Positions 44,217 to 52,953 are shown, numbered from the stretch's first letter. The stretch: 64,000 bases of DNA from Mucilaginibacter sp. SG564 (GCF_013149275.1 NZ_JABGNA010000005.1:62001-126000); one strand, 5' to 3'. The notes: a model not told the origin generated them from the letters alone. Numbers and translations are program-made.

Positions 44217-44875
44217 TTGAGGTATTTGGCGTTTTGAATGATATCCTTTCCAATATTTATATCTGCATCAACGAAATTTTGAAAGGGGTTGGCAGCTTTC
44301 AATAATGAGGTCAGGGTTGAATATTGCATCAGGCCCAGCATATTGCCGGAAAGGTTTTGGATGCTGCTTAGCTCGGAAAGGACATAATCGAAAAGGATCT
44401 TTCGATCTGAAGCCTTCATTTGGTTAACATCACCTAACGATAAGCTGAGCCCCGTAACATATTCCATCAGGTCTTTTGCCTGAAGTGAAAATTGCAATTC
44501 GGATTGGTAGCCGATGGCCATCAATGCGGGATTCTTTTGCACCAGTTGTACGATTTGTGCCTGATCGCTGATAATTCGGCTAACCATTGGACTGGCATAA
44601 ATGCCGATATCTGCCAAATTTATCACAGTACCTAAAGTATTATAACGTTGTTGTAAGTCTCGGTAAGTGGTTTTAATCTTAGCCAGCAAAGTCAGATTAG
44701 CCTTCTCATTAGCATTGACAGTTGCCTGTTCATTCCGGGCGGTAACCTGGAGTTTATGTTCAGATTGAGATTCTGAAACGAGCTGATGAATACCCACAAT
44801 GTCTAATGTTTTTTGCTGGCCGAAAGCTGCGATATTTAATAAAAGGGCTAAGGAAAAAAATAATAACTGTTTCAT
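44213..44875 (-). CDS. Exported VirB5/TraI-position paralogue 2
   Basis: 220 residues, signal peptide (LLFFSLALLLNIAAFGQ). Shares length, all-helical composition and the ending VDADINIGKDIIQNAKYLK with its neighbours, but lacks the MAYG..RAM.WAK block of copies 1 and 3, so it is the most diverged member. Middle: LADIGIYASPMVSRIISDQAQIVQLVQKNPALMAIGYQSELQFSLQAKDLMEYVTGL. Overlaps both neighbours by 4 bp. Confidence 0.68.
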   Translation of the reverse strand: MKQLLFFSLALLLNIAAFGQQKTLDIVGIHQLVSESQSEHKLQVTARNEQATVNANEKANLTLLAKIKTTYRDLQQRYNTLGTVINLADIGIYASPMVSRIISDQAQIVQLVQKNPALMAIGYQSELQFSLQAKDLMEYVTGLSLSLGDVNQMKASDRKILFDYVLSELSSIQNLSGNMLGLMQYSTLTSLLKAANPFQNFVDADINIGKDIIQNAKYLK

Positions 44876-45537
44876 TGTTTCAAGTATTTAGCATTTGTTA
44901 AAACATCATTCGCTATGCGCACATCCTGGTTTTGCCATTCCGCCCAGGGGTTGAGAGAGCGGAAAATGCCATCTATCTTCGCCCAGTACATAGCCCGGTT
45001 CATCCCGTAAGCAATTCCGCGGAGGATGCGCATTTCTGTCGCTATGTGGTTAAGGAGTTTTCCGCGTTCTCCGGAATCCATCAGGTTGTTAGTACCGCCT
45101 TTCAATACGAATACACTAACGTCAGCTGCCAATGTAGTCGCACGCGTTTGAAAATCGCGGGCACCCTGTTCGGCAAATAGCAATAGTGCTGGATCAGATT
45201 GTGCAATTTTTACAGCGCTTTGGACGTCCGTAACAATATCGGCCCCGCATTCCGCAATTTCTTTTATGGTGGTAAGGTTGCTGATGACAGACGCGACCTG
45301 ACTAAGTCCCTGATATATTTTGTTCTGCAAATTATTAACCACGACCAGTTGACCAGTGACGGCGAGCTGGCCTTTTTGGATCAGGTCTAACTTATTGTTG
45401 GTTGTATTTAGCTGCCCGTTGATTGTCGAGGCATTTACAGCAATAGCCGAGGAAACGGCTGGGTCAATCACAATTTTCTGTGCCCAGGCTGCCGCAAAAA
45501 GAAAACAGCCGATCAATGTTATGGTGAAATTTTTCAT
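44872..45537 (-). CDS. Exported VirB5/TraI-position paralogue 1
   Basis: 221 residues, signal peptide (ITLIGCFLFAAAWAQ). Body: QLNTTNNKLDLIQKGQLAVTGQLVVVNNLQNKIYQGLSQVASVI, then SDPALLLFAEQGARDFQTRATTLAADVSVFVLKGGTNNLMDSGERGKLLNHI and RILRGIAYGMNRAMYWAKIDGIFRSLNPWAEWQNQ. It pairs closely with paralogue 3 (SDPALLLVASGI...RTRATLLVSDVSGYILKDG). Follows the VirB4-type ATPase gene by 2 bp. Confidence 0.7.
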   Translation of the reverse strand: MKNFTITLIGCFLFAAAWAQKIVIDPAVSSAIAVNASTINGQLNTTNNKLDLIQKGQLAVTGQLVVVNNLQNKIYQGLSQVASVISNLTTIKEIAECGADIVTDVQSAVKIAQSDPALLLFAEQGARDFQTRATTLAADVSVFVLKGGTNNLMDSGERGKLLNHIATEMRILRGIAYGMNRAMYWAKIDGIFRSLNPWAEWQNQDVRIANDVLTNAKYLKQ

Positions 45538-45539
45538 AT

Positions 45540-47954
45540 TTAAGATTGATTAACTTGTGTAATAAATGATGGTAATGTTTTACCGCTTGCATGGAAGTCG
45601 CTTACAAAAGCATCGAGTCCTGCAGCGTAGTCACCGAAATTTTTGATATATTTTTCTACGGCTGATTTTTCCGGCTTTTCGGTGGTATAGGTCAAATACT
45701 GGTGCAAAGACACTTCTACACCATAAACCTCACCGATAGCACCACGCCGTATGTACACCTCTTTAAAGCGTCCGCGGTTTTCTGAATTATCGAGTTGATT
45801 AATGGTAAAAATCTTCCGGCGCTCAATTTCACTGATGGAAAGCAATGCGGCTATTTCATTATAGTTATCACGAAACTTGGTTTGGTCCAGCAGGCAGATC
45901 GTATCCGAATTATTGATGATACTATCTTTAACTATGCTATTGCCAATGATATCACCAAGTTCCTGGGTAACCACAATGGCTTCACCCCAAAACTTGCGAA
46001 CGGTTTTATACATGTAGAGTAAATATCCAGCCATCAGTGGGCTCGCAATTGCCTTCCAGGCCTCCTCAACAATGAGGGTTTTTCTGCGGTCGGAACGGTG
46101 CCGCATTTTTTGAATAAATACGTCCATTATCGACAGCGTAACGAGCGGAAATAAAATTTTATGCTCCTTAATTGCGTCAATTTCATAGACTATGAACCGC
46201 TCCGTAAAAAGACTTTTGTCCGTTTCTTTATTGAGCATCGTGGCGAATTCGCCCCCCTTATAGAACTTCTTAAGTACGTATCGAAACTCGTCGAAATCAA
46301 AAACAATTCTTTCTTCCTGCTTTATTTCGGGGATTTTCTGCAATGCAAAATCATAGAAGGTATCAAACTTTAACTCGCCGTTTACCGGGAAATTGGTAGC
46401 GTAATAAGCAGAGATAACATTGGAAATGACATCACGCTCAACCGGCGTAAGAATCCCTTCGGCACCTTTCCAGACGACGCCGATCAAAGTGCACAGAAAA
46501 TCTTTCTTTTCGATATTATACTCTTCATGCGTCATTCTGAACGGGTTCATCGTTATCGGGGACTTATCCGTGTAGGTGACGTATTTTCCTTTGTAATACG
46601 CACACAAGCCTGAGTAAGAATGACCGGTATCGACGATCACGACATCCATGTTGTAAAGCATATACTGCTCTATCAAAGCATTCATAAAAAAGCTTTTTCC
46701 GGAACCGCTGGGACCTAAGACGAACTTGTTACGGTTGTTGATGCGGCCTGTTCGCATCGGCAGATCAGCCGGATCGATTCCTATCGGGATTCCCTGCCTG
46801 TCGGTAAATCGAAGCAGAAAATCTGAAGGCTCATCTTTTGGCAGCGATTCTTTAAAAAAGAAGCACATCGCCGCATCACAGGTGGTCAGAAACCAGTCGT
46901 ACACTTTCAATTCGCCACCATTTCCCGGCAAGGCCGTCCGAAAAAGTTCGAGTTGGTTATAAGCGTTTTTACTGGGGATGATCCCTAACTGAAAAAGGGA
47001 GCTTTCCACAAAATTGGTGGCTTTGTCCAATGCTTCTTTTTGGGTGCAGATTAGGATGTTATAATGCGCATTGACCAGCAACTGATTTTCCCGGGCAACA
47101 TCGGTGAGCAGCAGATCAATATCATCAACACATAACTGGTTAGCAGGGTCCGGAATCCCGGCGTGGCGCTTTTTCTTCTGCTCCAACTTTCGAAGCGTCA
47201 TTACCTGATTGGGAATTTCTACCACCTGGTTATAAACTACGGCATCGCAACCCGGCACTTTAAAGAGGAAAGACAAAAAATCGATCGGGAATCCACGTGT
47301 GCTTTCCCTTTCATTCAACTCGATATGGGTTGAAACTTCAGGAGGCAAGTCGATAGTGTCGATGTTGATCAGGCTGATGCTCCGAATTGCCCGCTCGCCA
47401 AGGTTAACCTCCGTTTCCGTTGGTGACAGGTTGTTTAAATTAATGCTGCCGCTTTTAAAATTCATGCTCAGCATTTGCAGGACCAAATGGTTTATAGCCG
47501 CCTCATTCATGACCTTTGCTGAAGGCAATACATCGAGCACCTTGCCTACAGACTGCAAAAAGTCACGAAGTCCCTTCGGATCGTAGTTGTAAAAAGCACC
47601 TTTCTTTACCTGCTTGGTTACCGTCAGGTATGTAGCCACGCGAAGGCGTTCGCGGCCCTCAAAATGTGCATTGTAATGTTGCTGCAAATATTCCTCTGCT
47701 TTTTGAGCATGAAAAGCATACCGGCTGATAATATCATGTTTTTGCATTAAATGTCCTTCACCCAGTATCTTAACGATATTAATCAGCAGGTGATGGTATT
47801 CTTCATAACCCGAAGGGTCAGCCGAATAGCGGATAACGGGATTATTGATCTCGATAATTATGGAATATTCTCCCGTTAAACCGATAAGCAGGTCATAATT
47901 ACCAGCTTTATCGATACCCGCATAGGGGATGTTAAACAAGCTTTTTGCGGACAT
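45540..47954 (-). CDS. traG: TraG-family conjugation ATPase (VirB4-like)
   Basis: 804 residues. N-terminal VirB4 domain, then Walker A GPSGSGKS at residues 414-421, DVVIVDTGHSYSGLC soon after, and a Walker B region with KTLIVEEAWKAIASPLMAGYLLYMYKTVRKFWGEAIVVTQELGDI. This matches the TraG conjugative-transposon ATPase that energises channel assembly and DNA transfer. Its start overlaps traF by 23 bp. Confidence 0.95.
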   Translation of the reverse strand: MSAKSLFNIPYAGIDKAGNYDLLIGLTGEYSIIIEINNPVIRYSADPSGYEEYHHLLINIVKILGEGHLMQKHDIISRYAFHAQKAEEYLQQHYNAHFEGRERLRVATYLTVTKQVKKGAFYNYDPKGLRDFLQSVGKVLDVLPSAKVMNEAAINHLVLQMLSMNFKSGSINLNNLSPTETEVNLGERAIRSISLINIDTIDLPPEVSTHIELNERESTRGFPIDFLSFLFKVPGCDAVVYNQVVEIPNQVMTLRKLEQKKKRHAGIPDPANQLCVDDIDLLLTDVARENQLLVNAHYNILICTQKEALDKATNFVESSLFQLGIIPSKNAYNQLELFRTALPGNGGELKVYDWFLTTCDAAMCFFFKESLPKDEPSDFLLRFTDRQGIPIGIDPADLPMRTGRINNRNKFVLGPSGSGKSFFMNALIEQYMLYNMDVVIVDTGHSYSGLCAYYKGKYVTYTDKSPITMNPFRMTHEEYNIEKKDFLCTLIGVVWKGAEGILTPVERDVISNVISAYYATNFPVNGELKFDTFYDFALQKIPEIKQEERIVFDFDEFRYVLKKFYKGGEFATMLNKETDKSLFTERFIVYEIDAIKEHKILFPLVTLSIMDVFIQKMRHRSDRRKTLIVEEAWKAIASPLMAGYLLYMYKTVRKFWGEAIVVTQELGDIIGNSIVKDSIINNSDTICLLDQTKFRDNYNEIAALLSISEIERRKIFTINQLDNSENRGRFKEVYIRRGAIGEVYGVEVSLHQYLTYTTEKPEKSAVEKYIKNFGDYAAGLDAFVSDFHASGKTLPSFITQVNQS

Positions 47955-48219
47955 AATGATTCAGAATTAAAATGTTGATGTTTCGGCTTTTGGCGTGAAG
48001 CCCACCTTTTTGCCTGGAGGCGGTATAGAGTAAACCGCCGACGATACAGCCAATAAGTACAAATGCGCCGAGCCACATATTGATCAATGACATTACCAAA
48101 GCACCGGCAACGAGTCCGGTAAGTAAGGAGGCCAGGCCCCAGTAAATGAACTTGCCTTTGAAGCCTTTGAAAGCAAGGGGCTTTTGCAGCCCCTTGTAAA
48201 CAGCGAATTTCCTGGCCAT
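47932..48219 (-). CDS. traF: TraF (DUF4133, VirB3-like)
   Basis: 95 residues. Start VYKGLQKPLAFKGFKGKFIYWG, then two membrane segments (LASLLTGLVAGALVMSLI and WLGAFVLIGCIVGGLLYTAS) and a basic tail, the DUF4133/TraF layout. VirB3-like proteins anchor the VirB4 ATPase at the inner membrane; the overlap with traG fits that partnership. Confidence 0.88.
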   Translation of the reverse strand: MARKFAVYKGLQKPLAFKGFKGKFIYWGLASLLTGLVAGALVMSLINMWLGAFVLIGCIVGGLLYTASRQKGGLHAKSRNINILILNHYVRKKLV

Positions 48220-48220
48220 C

Positions 48221-48526
48221 TTACAATCCGAAGAATGCTTTGATGACCAATGCGGAAACTACGAGAAAGACACAGCTGCCGCCCCAGCCCATTAATTCTT
48301 TATTGATGTCTTGATCACCGGAGTTCCATTTGGAGTACACGCGGATCGCACCAACAATGCCAACGATACCGCCAATGACAAGGGTGATGTTGGTTACCGG
48401 TGCGACATAAGTTTTGAGGGTTGAAGTAGCGGTATTTAAACCATTAACTCCACTTTGTGCAAATACAGGCACAGACAGGGCGATCAGCATGGCTGATGCC
48501 CACAGTTTTTTTGTTTTGTTAAACAT
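48221..48526 (-). CDS. traE: TraE (DUF4134), copy 2
   Basis: 101 residues, signal peptide (LWASAMLIALSVPVFAQ) and two hydrophobic segments (VTNITLVIGGIVGIVGAIRVYSKWNSGD and GGSCVFLVVSALVIKAFFGL). This is the DUF4134/TraE pattern, with a VirB2-pilin-like size and topology. It is separated from the first copy by 143 bp without a recognised gene, and abuts traF. Confidence 0.85.
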   Translation of the reverse strand: MFNKTKKLWASAMLIALSVPVFAQSGVNGLNTATSTLKTYVAPVTNITLVIGGIVGIVGAIRVYSKWNSGDQDINKELMGWGGSCVFLVVSALVIKAFFGL

Positions 48527-48669
48527 TAAAAAGGAGAAAAAAATATCGAAGCGGAGATCTTTTAAAAGCCAGATGGAGAAGATGGCCAGGTATAATAACA
48601 GGCGTTCAGATCACGAAATACGCCCTAAGTGGTACACCCAATTTAGAAGGGATGAAAAGACGCCGGCTT

Positions 48670-48963
48670 TTAAATGCCAAAAATGGCGCGGAGAAAAACT
48701 CCTGCTAGCGTCATAAAAAGGGCGGCGAAAAACCACGCGGCGACATCCGCGGTGAATCTATCCTTACCCATTTGCGCGTTTTTATAGATACGCAGTCCGC
48801 CTACGATGCCAAAGAGCCCGGCAACGATAAGGGACAAATCAAAAGCTGAGAAAAATGTAGATTTTAAATCTTGCTGTGCCTGTTGCATTTCAGCAATTCC
48901 CGGCTGGGCGGAAACTGAACAGACGGCGAAACAACAAGCCAGAATTATTAGGGTTTTCCTCAA
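48670..48963 (-). CDS. TraE (DUF4134), copy 1
   Basis: 97 residues with signal peptide (LIILACCFAVCSVSAQ). The two hydrophobic segments LSLIVAGLFGIVGGLRIYKNAQMGKD and WFFAALFMTLAGVFLRAIFGI align with those of copy 2 (GGLRIYKN vs GAIRVYSK; same FFGL/IFGI end). A tandem duplication of a pilin-like gene. Overlaps the upstream gene by 4 bp. Confidence 0.82.
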   Translation of the reverse strand: MRKTLIILACCFAVCSVSAQPGIAEMQQAQQDLKSTFFSAFDLSLIVAGLFGIVGGLRIYKNAQMGKDRFTADVAAWFFAALFMTLAGVFLRAIFGI

Positions 48964-49241
48964 TAGCTTACCTGGTTAATATACTCTACCGCTTCATCAC
49001 GGCAAAGATTAAACATGTTTTTAAGGGATACGCCGCCGCTTGCGTATATAGGAGAAGCGATGTCGGCGCTTGTTAATTCAGGCGTAAGCGCAACCGCGTT
49101 AACCTCTTCTCCAAAGGACAATTCGTTGGTATCATTATCGACGTTAATTCGTCGAATTCGGAGGAAATCCCACGCAATCAGGAGTAAATAATAGACGGAG
49201 TATAACCCGCCAAGCCATAGAATAAATCTAAACCAGTTCAT
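48960..49241 (-). CDS. Small membrane-anchored transfer protein
   Basis: 93 residues. One N-terminal membrane segment (FILWLGGLYSVYYLLLIAWDFL), then a cytoplasmic or periplasmic part NELSFGEEVNAVALTPELTSADIASPIYASGGVSLKNMFNLCRDEAVEYINQVSY. Probably the TraC/TraD-position gene of this operon, but I cannot assign it by motif. 4-bp overlaps on both sides. Confidence 0.6.
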   Translation of the reverse strand: MNWFRFILWLGGLYSVYYLLLIAWDFLRIRRINVDNDTNELSFGEEVNAVALTPELTSADIASPIYASGGVSLKNMFNLCRDEAVEYINQVSY

Positions 49242-49561
49242 AAATCATTGTTTTGAATAAAGTGTTTAATTATTGTTTTTATTTCGGGTTGAGAATCAAG
49301 CAAATGTTTGACTGCAAAGGCTACCAATTTGGAAACATCCACGCTGGTAGCCATCTTGAATTGATTCATCGTCCGCACGGTTTTTTCGTCAAACCGGACA
49401 TGCACCATACTTTTGTTAAGGCTGGTGTCAAATTCCAGAATGGCGTTTAATATGGCAGCTTCAAACTTTTTTTCTGCTTTGCGTTGCTTTTTGACTTGTT
49501 TATCTGTGGGCTTTGTTAGTTCCTGCCTCAGCTGGTCAGCTAGCGATTTCATGTTTTCCAT
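49238..49561 (-). CDS. Small helical protein after ParA (TraB position)
   Basis: 107 residues from MENMKSLADQLRQELTK (ATG at 49561; earlier in-frame starts extend further into parA). A basic coiled N-terminus (KPTDKQVKKQRKAEKKFEAAILNAILEF) is followed by MVHVRFDEKTVRTMNQFKMATSVDVSKLVAFAVKHLLD, which resembles ribbon-helix-helix or DUF3408-type segments. It overlaps parA, so the two are coupled, possibly as a partition or regulatory pair. Confidence 0.65.
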   Translation of the reverse strand: MENMKSLADQLRQELTKPTDKQVKKQRKAEKKFEAAILNAILEFDTSLNKSMVHVRFDEKTVRTMNQFKMATSVDVSKLVAFAVKHLLDSQPEIKTIIKHFIQNNDL

Positions 49562-50177
49562 ATAAATGATCAGCATAAATTTTTTCAAAAACGGGGATGA
49601 TTACCGGGTATAGGGACATTGGGGTTTGGAAAGTATTGGTACGCTGGAAATCGACACGATCAGGCAGCACGTCGGTTATTACACCGAACTTGCAAAGCTG
49701 CGCATTAACCTCCTGCATGATCTCAAACTTGGCGTTCGCTTTTATCCTGTTAGGAATGAACACCATTTTAATCTTAGGATTAACCCTTCGCAGCACCACT
49801 GTGAAAAGCATGGTTGATTCAAAGGTGAACTCATCGTACGCGAATGGACAGATAAAAAGGTCGGCGGCATTAAAGACTGCAAGTAAACCGTCGTCATCAA
49901 GCTTACCCGGCAGATCGATCAGTACGACGTCTTTGCTGTTTTTCATCAATACTTCTTTGAGAACCGGAAATGTTTCGAGGGTCGCTGAAAGCACCTCGTA
50001 AGGCTCCTTATTTTCTAATATTTTTGCCTTCTCATATTTCTGTGAAATGGACTGCTGATAATCCATGTCAATAACGGTTACAGGGCATTTTTTTGCTGAG
50101 GTAAGATAGTTGGCCAGCACAAGCGTCATGGTACTTTTACCCGCGCCGCCTTTTTGGTTTCCAATAATTATGGTCAT
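49536..50177 (-). CDS. ParA-family ATPase (TraA position)
   Basis: 213 residues. Deviant Walker A GNQKGGAGKST at residues 6-16, switch region VVLIDLPGKLDDDGLLAVFNAADLFICPFAYDEF and the late motif KIKMVFIPNRI mark a ParA/MinD-type ATPase. In Bacteroides-type elements this is traA, the first gene of the transfer operon, with a probable role in element maintenance or relaxosome positioning. Lies 11 bp after the relaxase gene. Confidence 0.92.
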   Translation of the reverse strand: MTIIIGNQKGGAGKSTMTLVLANYLTSAKKCPVTVIDMDYQQSISQKYEKAKILENKEPYEVLSATLETFPVLKEVLMKNSKDVVLIDLPGKLDDDGLLAVFNAADLFICPFAYDEFTFESTMLFTVVLRRVNPKIKMVFIPNRIKANAKFEIMQEVNAQLCKFGVITDVLPDRVDFQRTNTFQTPMSLYPVIIPVFEKIYADHLYGKHEIAS

Positions 50178-50188
50178 GATTTTATTTT

Positions 50189-51139
50189 TTAACGAGTGTT
50201 GGTTCTTGCTTTTTTCTGTCTCCGGCGGCGCATACCATGTATTTGTTGGTCATCCACATCATCCGCTATCCAAACCGGGCGAATGGTTGAAGCAACTACA
50301 GTTTGAATTTCTTCGGACACTGTTTCCATCAAAATGATAGGCTCAGGATTGACATCTGCTGCCTTTAATTCTTTTAATGGCAATACTTCACTACCCTTTA
50401 AAACCAGTTTTTGGTTATGGTCAATAATAGAGTATCCATAGGGTTGCTTTCCTTCCGCCGAGTGGAACAGTAATTCAATTTGGTAGTTGGCTAATAAGTA
50501 TTCTTTTAAATCAGTGCGATGTTTAAGTTCCCTGAAGATGTCGCGCAGTTCGGCAATACGCCGTAACGGCCGCTCATACTTATTGATCTTACTATTTATA
50601 GTTTTTTCATCGGCATCCTTGCTCGGTAAGCCCAGGTTTTCCATGACCATAAAGAATTGGGCCCTTGTACTAAAGTTGTAGGTAAGAGCTTTTTCGATGC
50701 CGAGCACTTCTTTGAGATTACCAATTGCGCGAAGCCTTTCATATGCGCTATTGATCTTTTTGCCTTGCTTATCTACCCTGACGGAGATGGCATGAACGTG
50801 ATTGTTATCCGTGTCTTTATGATAAACAATCAGATATGGCTGCTTGCCATAACCCATCTTATCGAGCCAGGCAACCGCAATTTCAGTCAGTTCCTTACTT
50901 GAATAAGTCCGGCCTTTTGCAGAAAGCACGGCATGAAACTGCGGTTTTTTGATACGCATGTTTTGTGAAGCAACCATTTGCAAGTAATTGATGTAATCCT
51001 GCGGGCGCAACCGGCTTAGTCCTTGTAGCGCACCAAAATTGGCTACACGCATTAATTCGCCTTTATTCCGGTCAATTTTGTTGGTGTTGTAAACTACACC
51101 ACTAAACTTTGCCGATGAGGAAAGGATTTTGACGATCAT
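50189..51139 (-). CDS. Relaxase (MOBP-type, VirD2-like endonuclease domain)
   Basis: 316 residues. The histidine triad is clear: YHKDTDNNHVHAISVRV, His107, His114 and His116. The candidate catalytic tyrosine is Tyr18 (SGVVYNTNK). The C-terminus is basic (RRRRQKKARTNTR). The enzyme nicks oriT, stays bound to the 5' end and guides the strand through the coupling protein. It follows MobC by 299 bp of repeat-rich sequence. Confidence 0.92.
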   Translation of the reverse strand: MIVKILSSSAKFSGVVYNTNKIDRNKGELMRVANFGALQGLSRLRPQDYINYLQMVASQNMRIKKPQFHAVLSAKGRTYSSKELTEIAVAWLDKMGYGKQPYLIVYHKDTDNNHVHAISVRVDKQGKKINSAYERLRAIGNLKEVLGIEKALTYNFSTRAQFFMVMENLGLPSKDADEKTINSKINKYERPLRRIAELRDIFRELKHRTDLKEYLLANYQIELLFHSAEGKQPYGYSIIDHNQKLVLKGSEVLPLKELKAADVNPEPIILMETVSEEIQTVVASTIRPVWIADDVDDQQIHGMRRRRQKKARTNTR

Positions 51140-51438
51140 ATAGGTAACTATGGAACGGCGTACCGGAATAGCTATATTTCTTTATAGCAGAGTAACTTAA
51201 TAACCTGGTAACGGTATCTCTTTATAACGATATGCCGCTGTTGCTGAACCGCGCTGTAACCATTGAACTTTAAATCGGTGTCCCTGCATATCGGTGGAAA
51301 TGTATACCTATATAGCTGCGCATCCAAGTAGCTTCGTACCTGAGTAACGGAATAGCTAAATTTCTTTATAACTATGTAATTTTATAGGTAATGAACTTTA
51401 TAGCGGTAGAACTTAATAACGTATTTCCTAAAAATGCT
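51140..51438. repeat. Imperfect direct repeats between mobC and the relaxase gene
   Basis: Related units recur: CGGAATAGCTATATTTC (about 51163-51181) with TTTATAGCAG after it, CGGTATCTCTTTATAACG (about 51213-51230), and CGGAATAGCTAAATTTC with TTTATAACTATG (about 51350-51378). The intervening DNA holds similar GTAAC and TATAGC fragments. No gene fits. The repeats could bind relaxosome or partition proteins. Confidence 0.5.
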
Positions 51439-51837
51439 TTATGATTTGCCGGCGAGCCTGATTACTTTTCGCAGGCTGATATCCAGTTTAGTTTGCAACT
51501 GCAAATACTTCTGAAAATGGACATTAAATTGTTCTGCTATAAGTGGAGAAAGCGCGCCCCGAAGATTTAGCGTGTTGGCATGTCTAGCCAACTGGTTGAT
51601 ATTATTTCCAATGCGTCCCATTTCGGCAAAAATGTCGTCCAGGCTTTGAATCAAGTGCTTAGCATTGATTACGATAGAACCACCATTATTCAGAACACGC
51701 CTTCTTAACAGTTCGGTTTTGCTGATCCCTAATGATTTTTCCAGGGACAGGATCAAATTATATTCATCTTCGGTAAATCGCGCGTCTATTTTCTTGGTTC
51801 GCTTCCCGCTTTCCAATAAAGGTCTTCCTTTTGCCAT
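51439..51837 (-). CDS. Mobilisation accessory protein MobC-like
   Basis: 132 residues. N-terminal ribbon-helix-helix region (KIDARFTEDEYNLILSLEKSLGISKTELLRRRVL) and the C-terminal signature IFAEMGRIGNNINQLARHANT typical of MobC relaxosome proteins, with a basic end. It would bind oriT and help the relaxase open the strands. The candidate oriT inverted repeats lie directly upstream of its start. Confidence 0.9.
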   Translation of the reverse strand: MAKGRPLLESGKRTKKIDARFTEDEYNLILSLEKSLGISKTELLRRRVLNNGGSIVINAKHLIQSLDDIFAEMGRIGNNINQLARHANTLNLRGALSPLIAEQFNVHFQKYLQLQTKLDISLRKVIRLAGKS

Positions 51838-51886
51838 TATACTTATTCATAAAAAACGAGTCGCGAAGTTTTCAGTTCTCCCGGAG

Positions 51887-51946
51887 GGCAAGATTCTTTT
51901 TGTCGGACAAAAAGACATCTTGCCGTAGGAAAATCAAAGATTTTCC
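51887..51946. repeat. Candidate oriT: two strong inverted repeats upstream of mobC
   Basis: GGCAAGATTCTTTTTGTC (51887-51904) faces ACAAAAAGACATCTTGCC (51907-51924) with two mismatched positions and a 2-nt loop. Immediately beyond it, GGAAAATC / GATTTTCC (51928-51935, 51939-51946) forms a perfect 8-bp hairpin. The position before the mob genes and the hairpin pair are typical of transfer origins; no nick site is assigned. Confidence 0.55.
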
Positions 51947-51973
51947 CGGATATCAAATTCCGAATTTTCCCGC

Positions 51974-52912
51974 CTAACGGCGATTTAAAACACCCTGTTT
52001 GGGAATAATGACTTCACTGGTTTTCTGTTCCACCACTTTAGCGGTGGCTACCAATTTATCATTGTAGTCATTGAAGCCCTCGAAAGCGCCTGAACGGTCG
52101 CTGGCATAAGGCAGCGCTCTTATAAACTCTTTCGATGCTGCCAAACCTGATTGATCACGGTCGAAATAAATGTCCAGGAGGGAATAAGACTTGGCCTTTT
52201 CAATTCCTTCCGATAATAAAGCTATTGTGTTTAAAACGATAACGCTATGGTCTGCCGTTTCATTCTCAGCTTTCCAGCTGAGGTAATTGATAAACCCTTC
52301 GAACACAACTGCCTTTTTGGAATGTCCTTCTATAAAACTGATTGCTTTATTTCCAAGGCAACCCTTAAAATATTTATTTCGCACCTCCCAGGCATTCTTT
52401 TCATTTTTCCATCCGGCAGCGTAAAAATGTTTTCTTTCCCCCTTGTGATCCTGTACGTAATAATAGATCTCAAATAACCAATCTTTAGCCTGCTCAAAGA
52501 TTTGCCTACTTTTTAAGTATTCTGTAATTGCCGGGTGCGTACCAATCGGCTTTGTTTCAACTATAATATAATTCGGAATCTTTACTGCGATACGGGGACG
52601 TGGTGGTTTTTTCTCGGATAAGGAGACATTACAAACATTCTGGATCTTTTGGATCACCTCGCCGAAGGACAAATTGCCCCACATGGCAAGTCCGAGATCA
52701 ACAATATTTCCTCCTTTGCGCGTGCCATGATCAAACCACACGCCTAATTCATCATTTACACTAAGCGAAGGTTTGGTGTCGTTTTCACGCAGCATGCTGA
52801 GGTATAATCTTTCGCGCCCATATTTTTTGACCGGCTGGTATCCCAGCCGTGCTAAAAAATCAACTAATGAAGCCTGATCCTTCAGCTCTTTTGCTGTAAG
52901 TACTACTGACAT
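51974..52912 (-). CDS. Primase-like protein (degenerate CHC2 region plus TOPRIM)
   Basis: 312 residues. The start (LVDFLARLGYQPVKKYGRERLYLSMLRENDTKPSLSVNDELGVWFDHGTRKGGNIVDL) matches the zinc-finger region of DnaG-type primases but has lost the Cys/His zinc ligands. A TOPRIM-like part follows: KKAVVFEGFINYLSW, then LLDIYFDRDQSGLAASKEFIRAL with the DxD-type acidic motif. Such proteins are common in Bacteroidota elements and may prime complementary-strand synthesis after transfer. Activity of the metal-less version is uncertain. Confidence 0.82.
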   Translation of the reverse strand: MSVVLTAKELKDQASLVDFLARLGYQPVKKYGRERLYLSMLRENDTKPSLSVNDELGVWFDHGTRKGGNIVDLGLAMWGNLSFGEVIQKIQNVCNVSLSEKKPPRPRIAVKIPNYIIVETKPIGTHPAITEYLKSRQIFEQAKDWLFEIYYYVQDHKGERKHFYAAGWKNEKNAWEVRNKYFKGCLGNKAISFIEGHSKKAVVFEGFINYLSWKAENETADHSVIVLNTIALLSEGIEKAKSYSLLDIYFDRDQSGLAASKEFIRALPYASDRSGAFEGFNDYNDKLVATAKVVEQKTSEVIIPKQGVLNRR

Positions 52913-52953
52913 ATTTTTAAAAATTAAAGGTTAATTCTGCGGAAAGTCCTGTA

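Noticed and set aside
51140..51438. Iterons of a replication origin
   Set aside because: No replication initiator gene is present nearby; the primase-like protein is not an initiator. Kept as repeats of unknown function.
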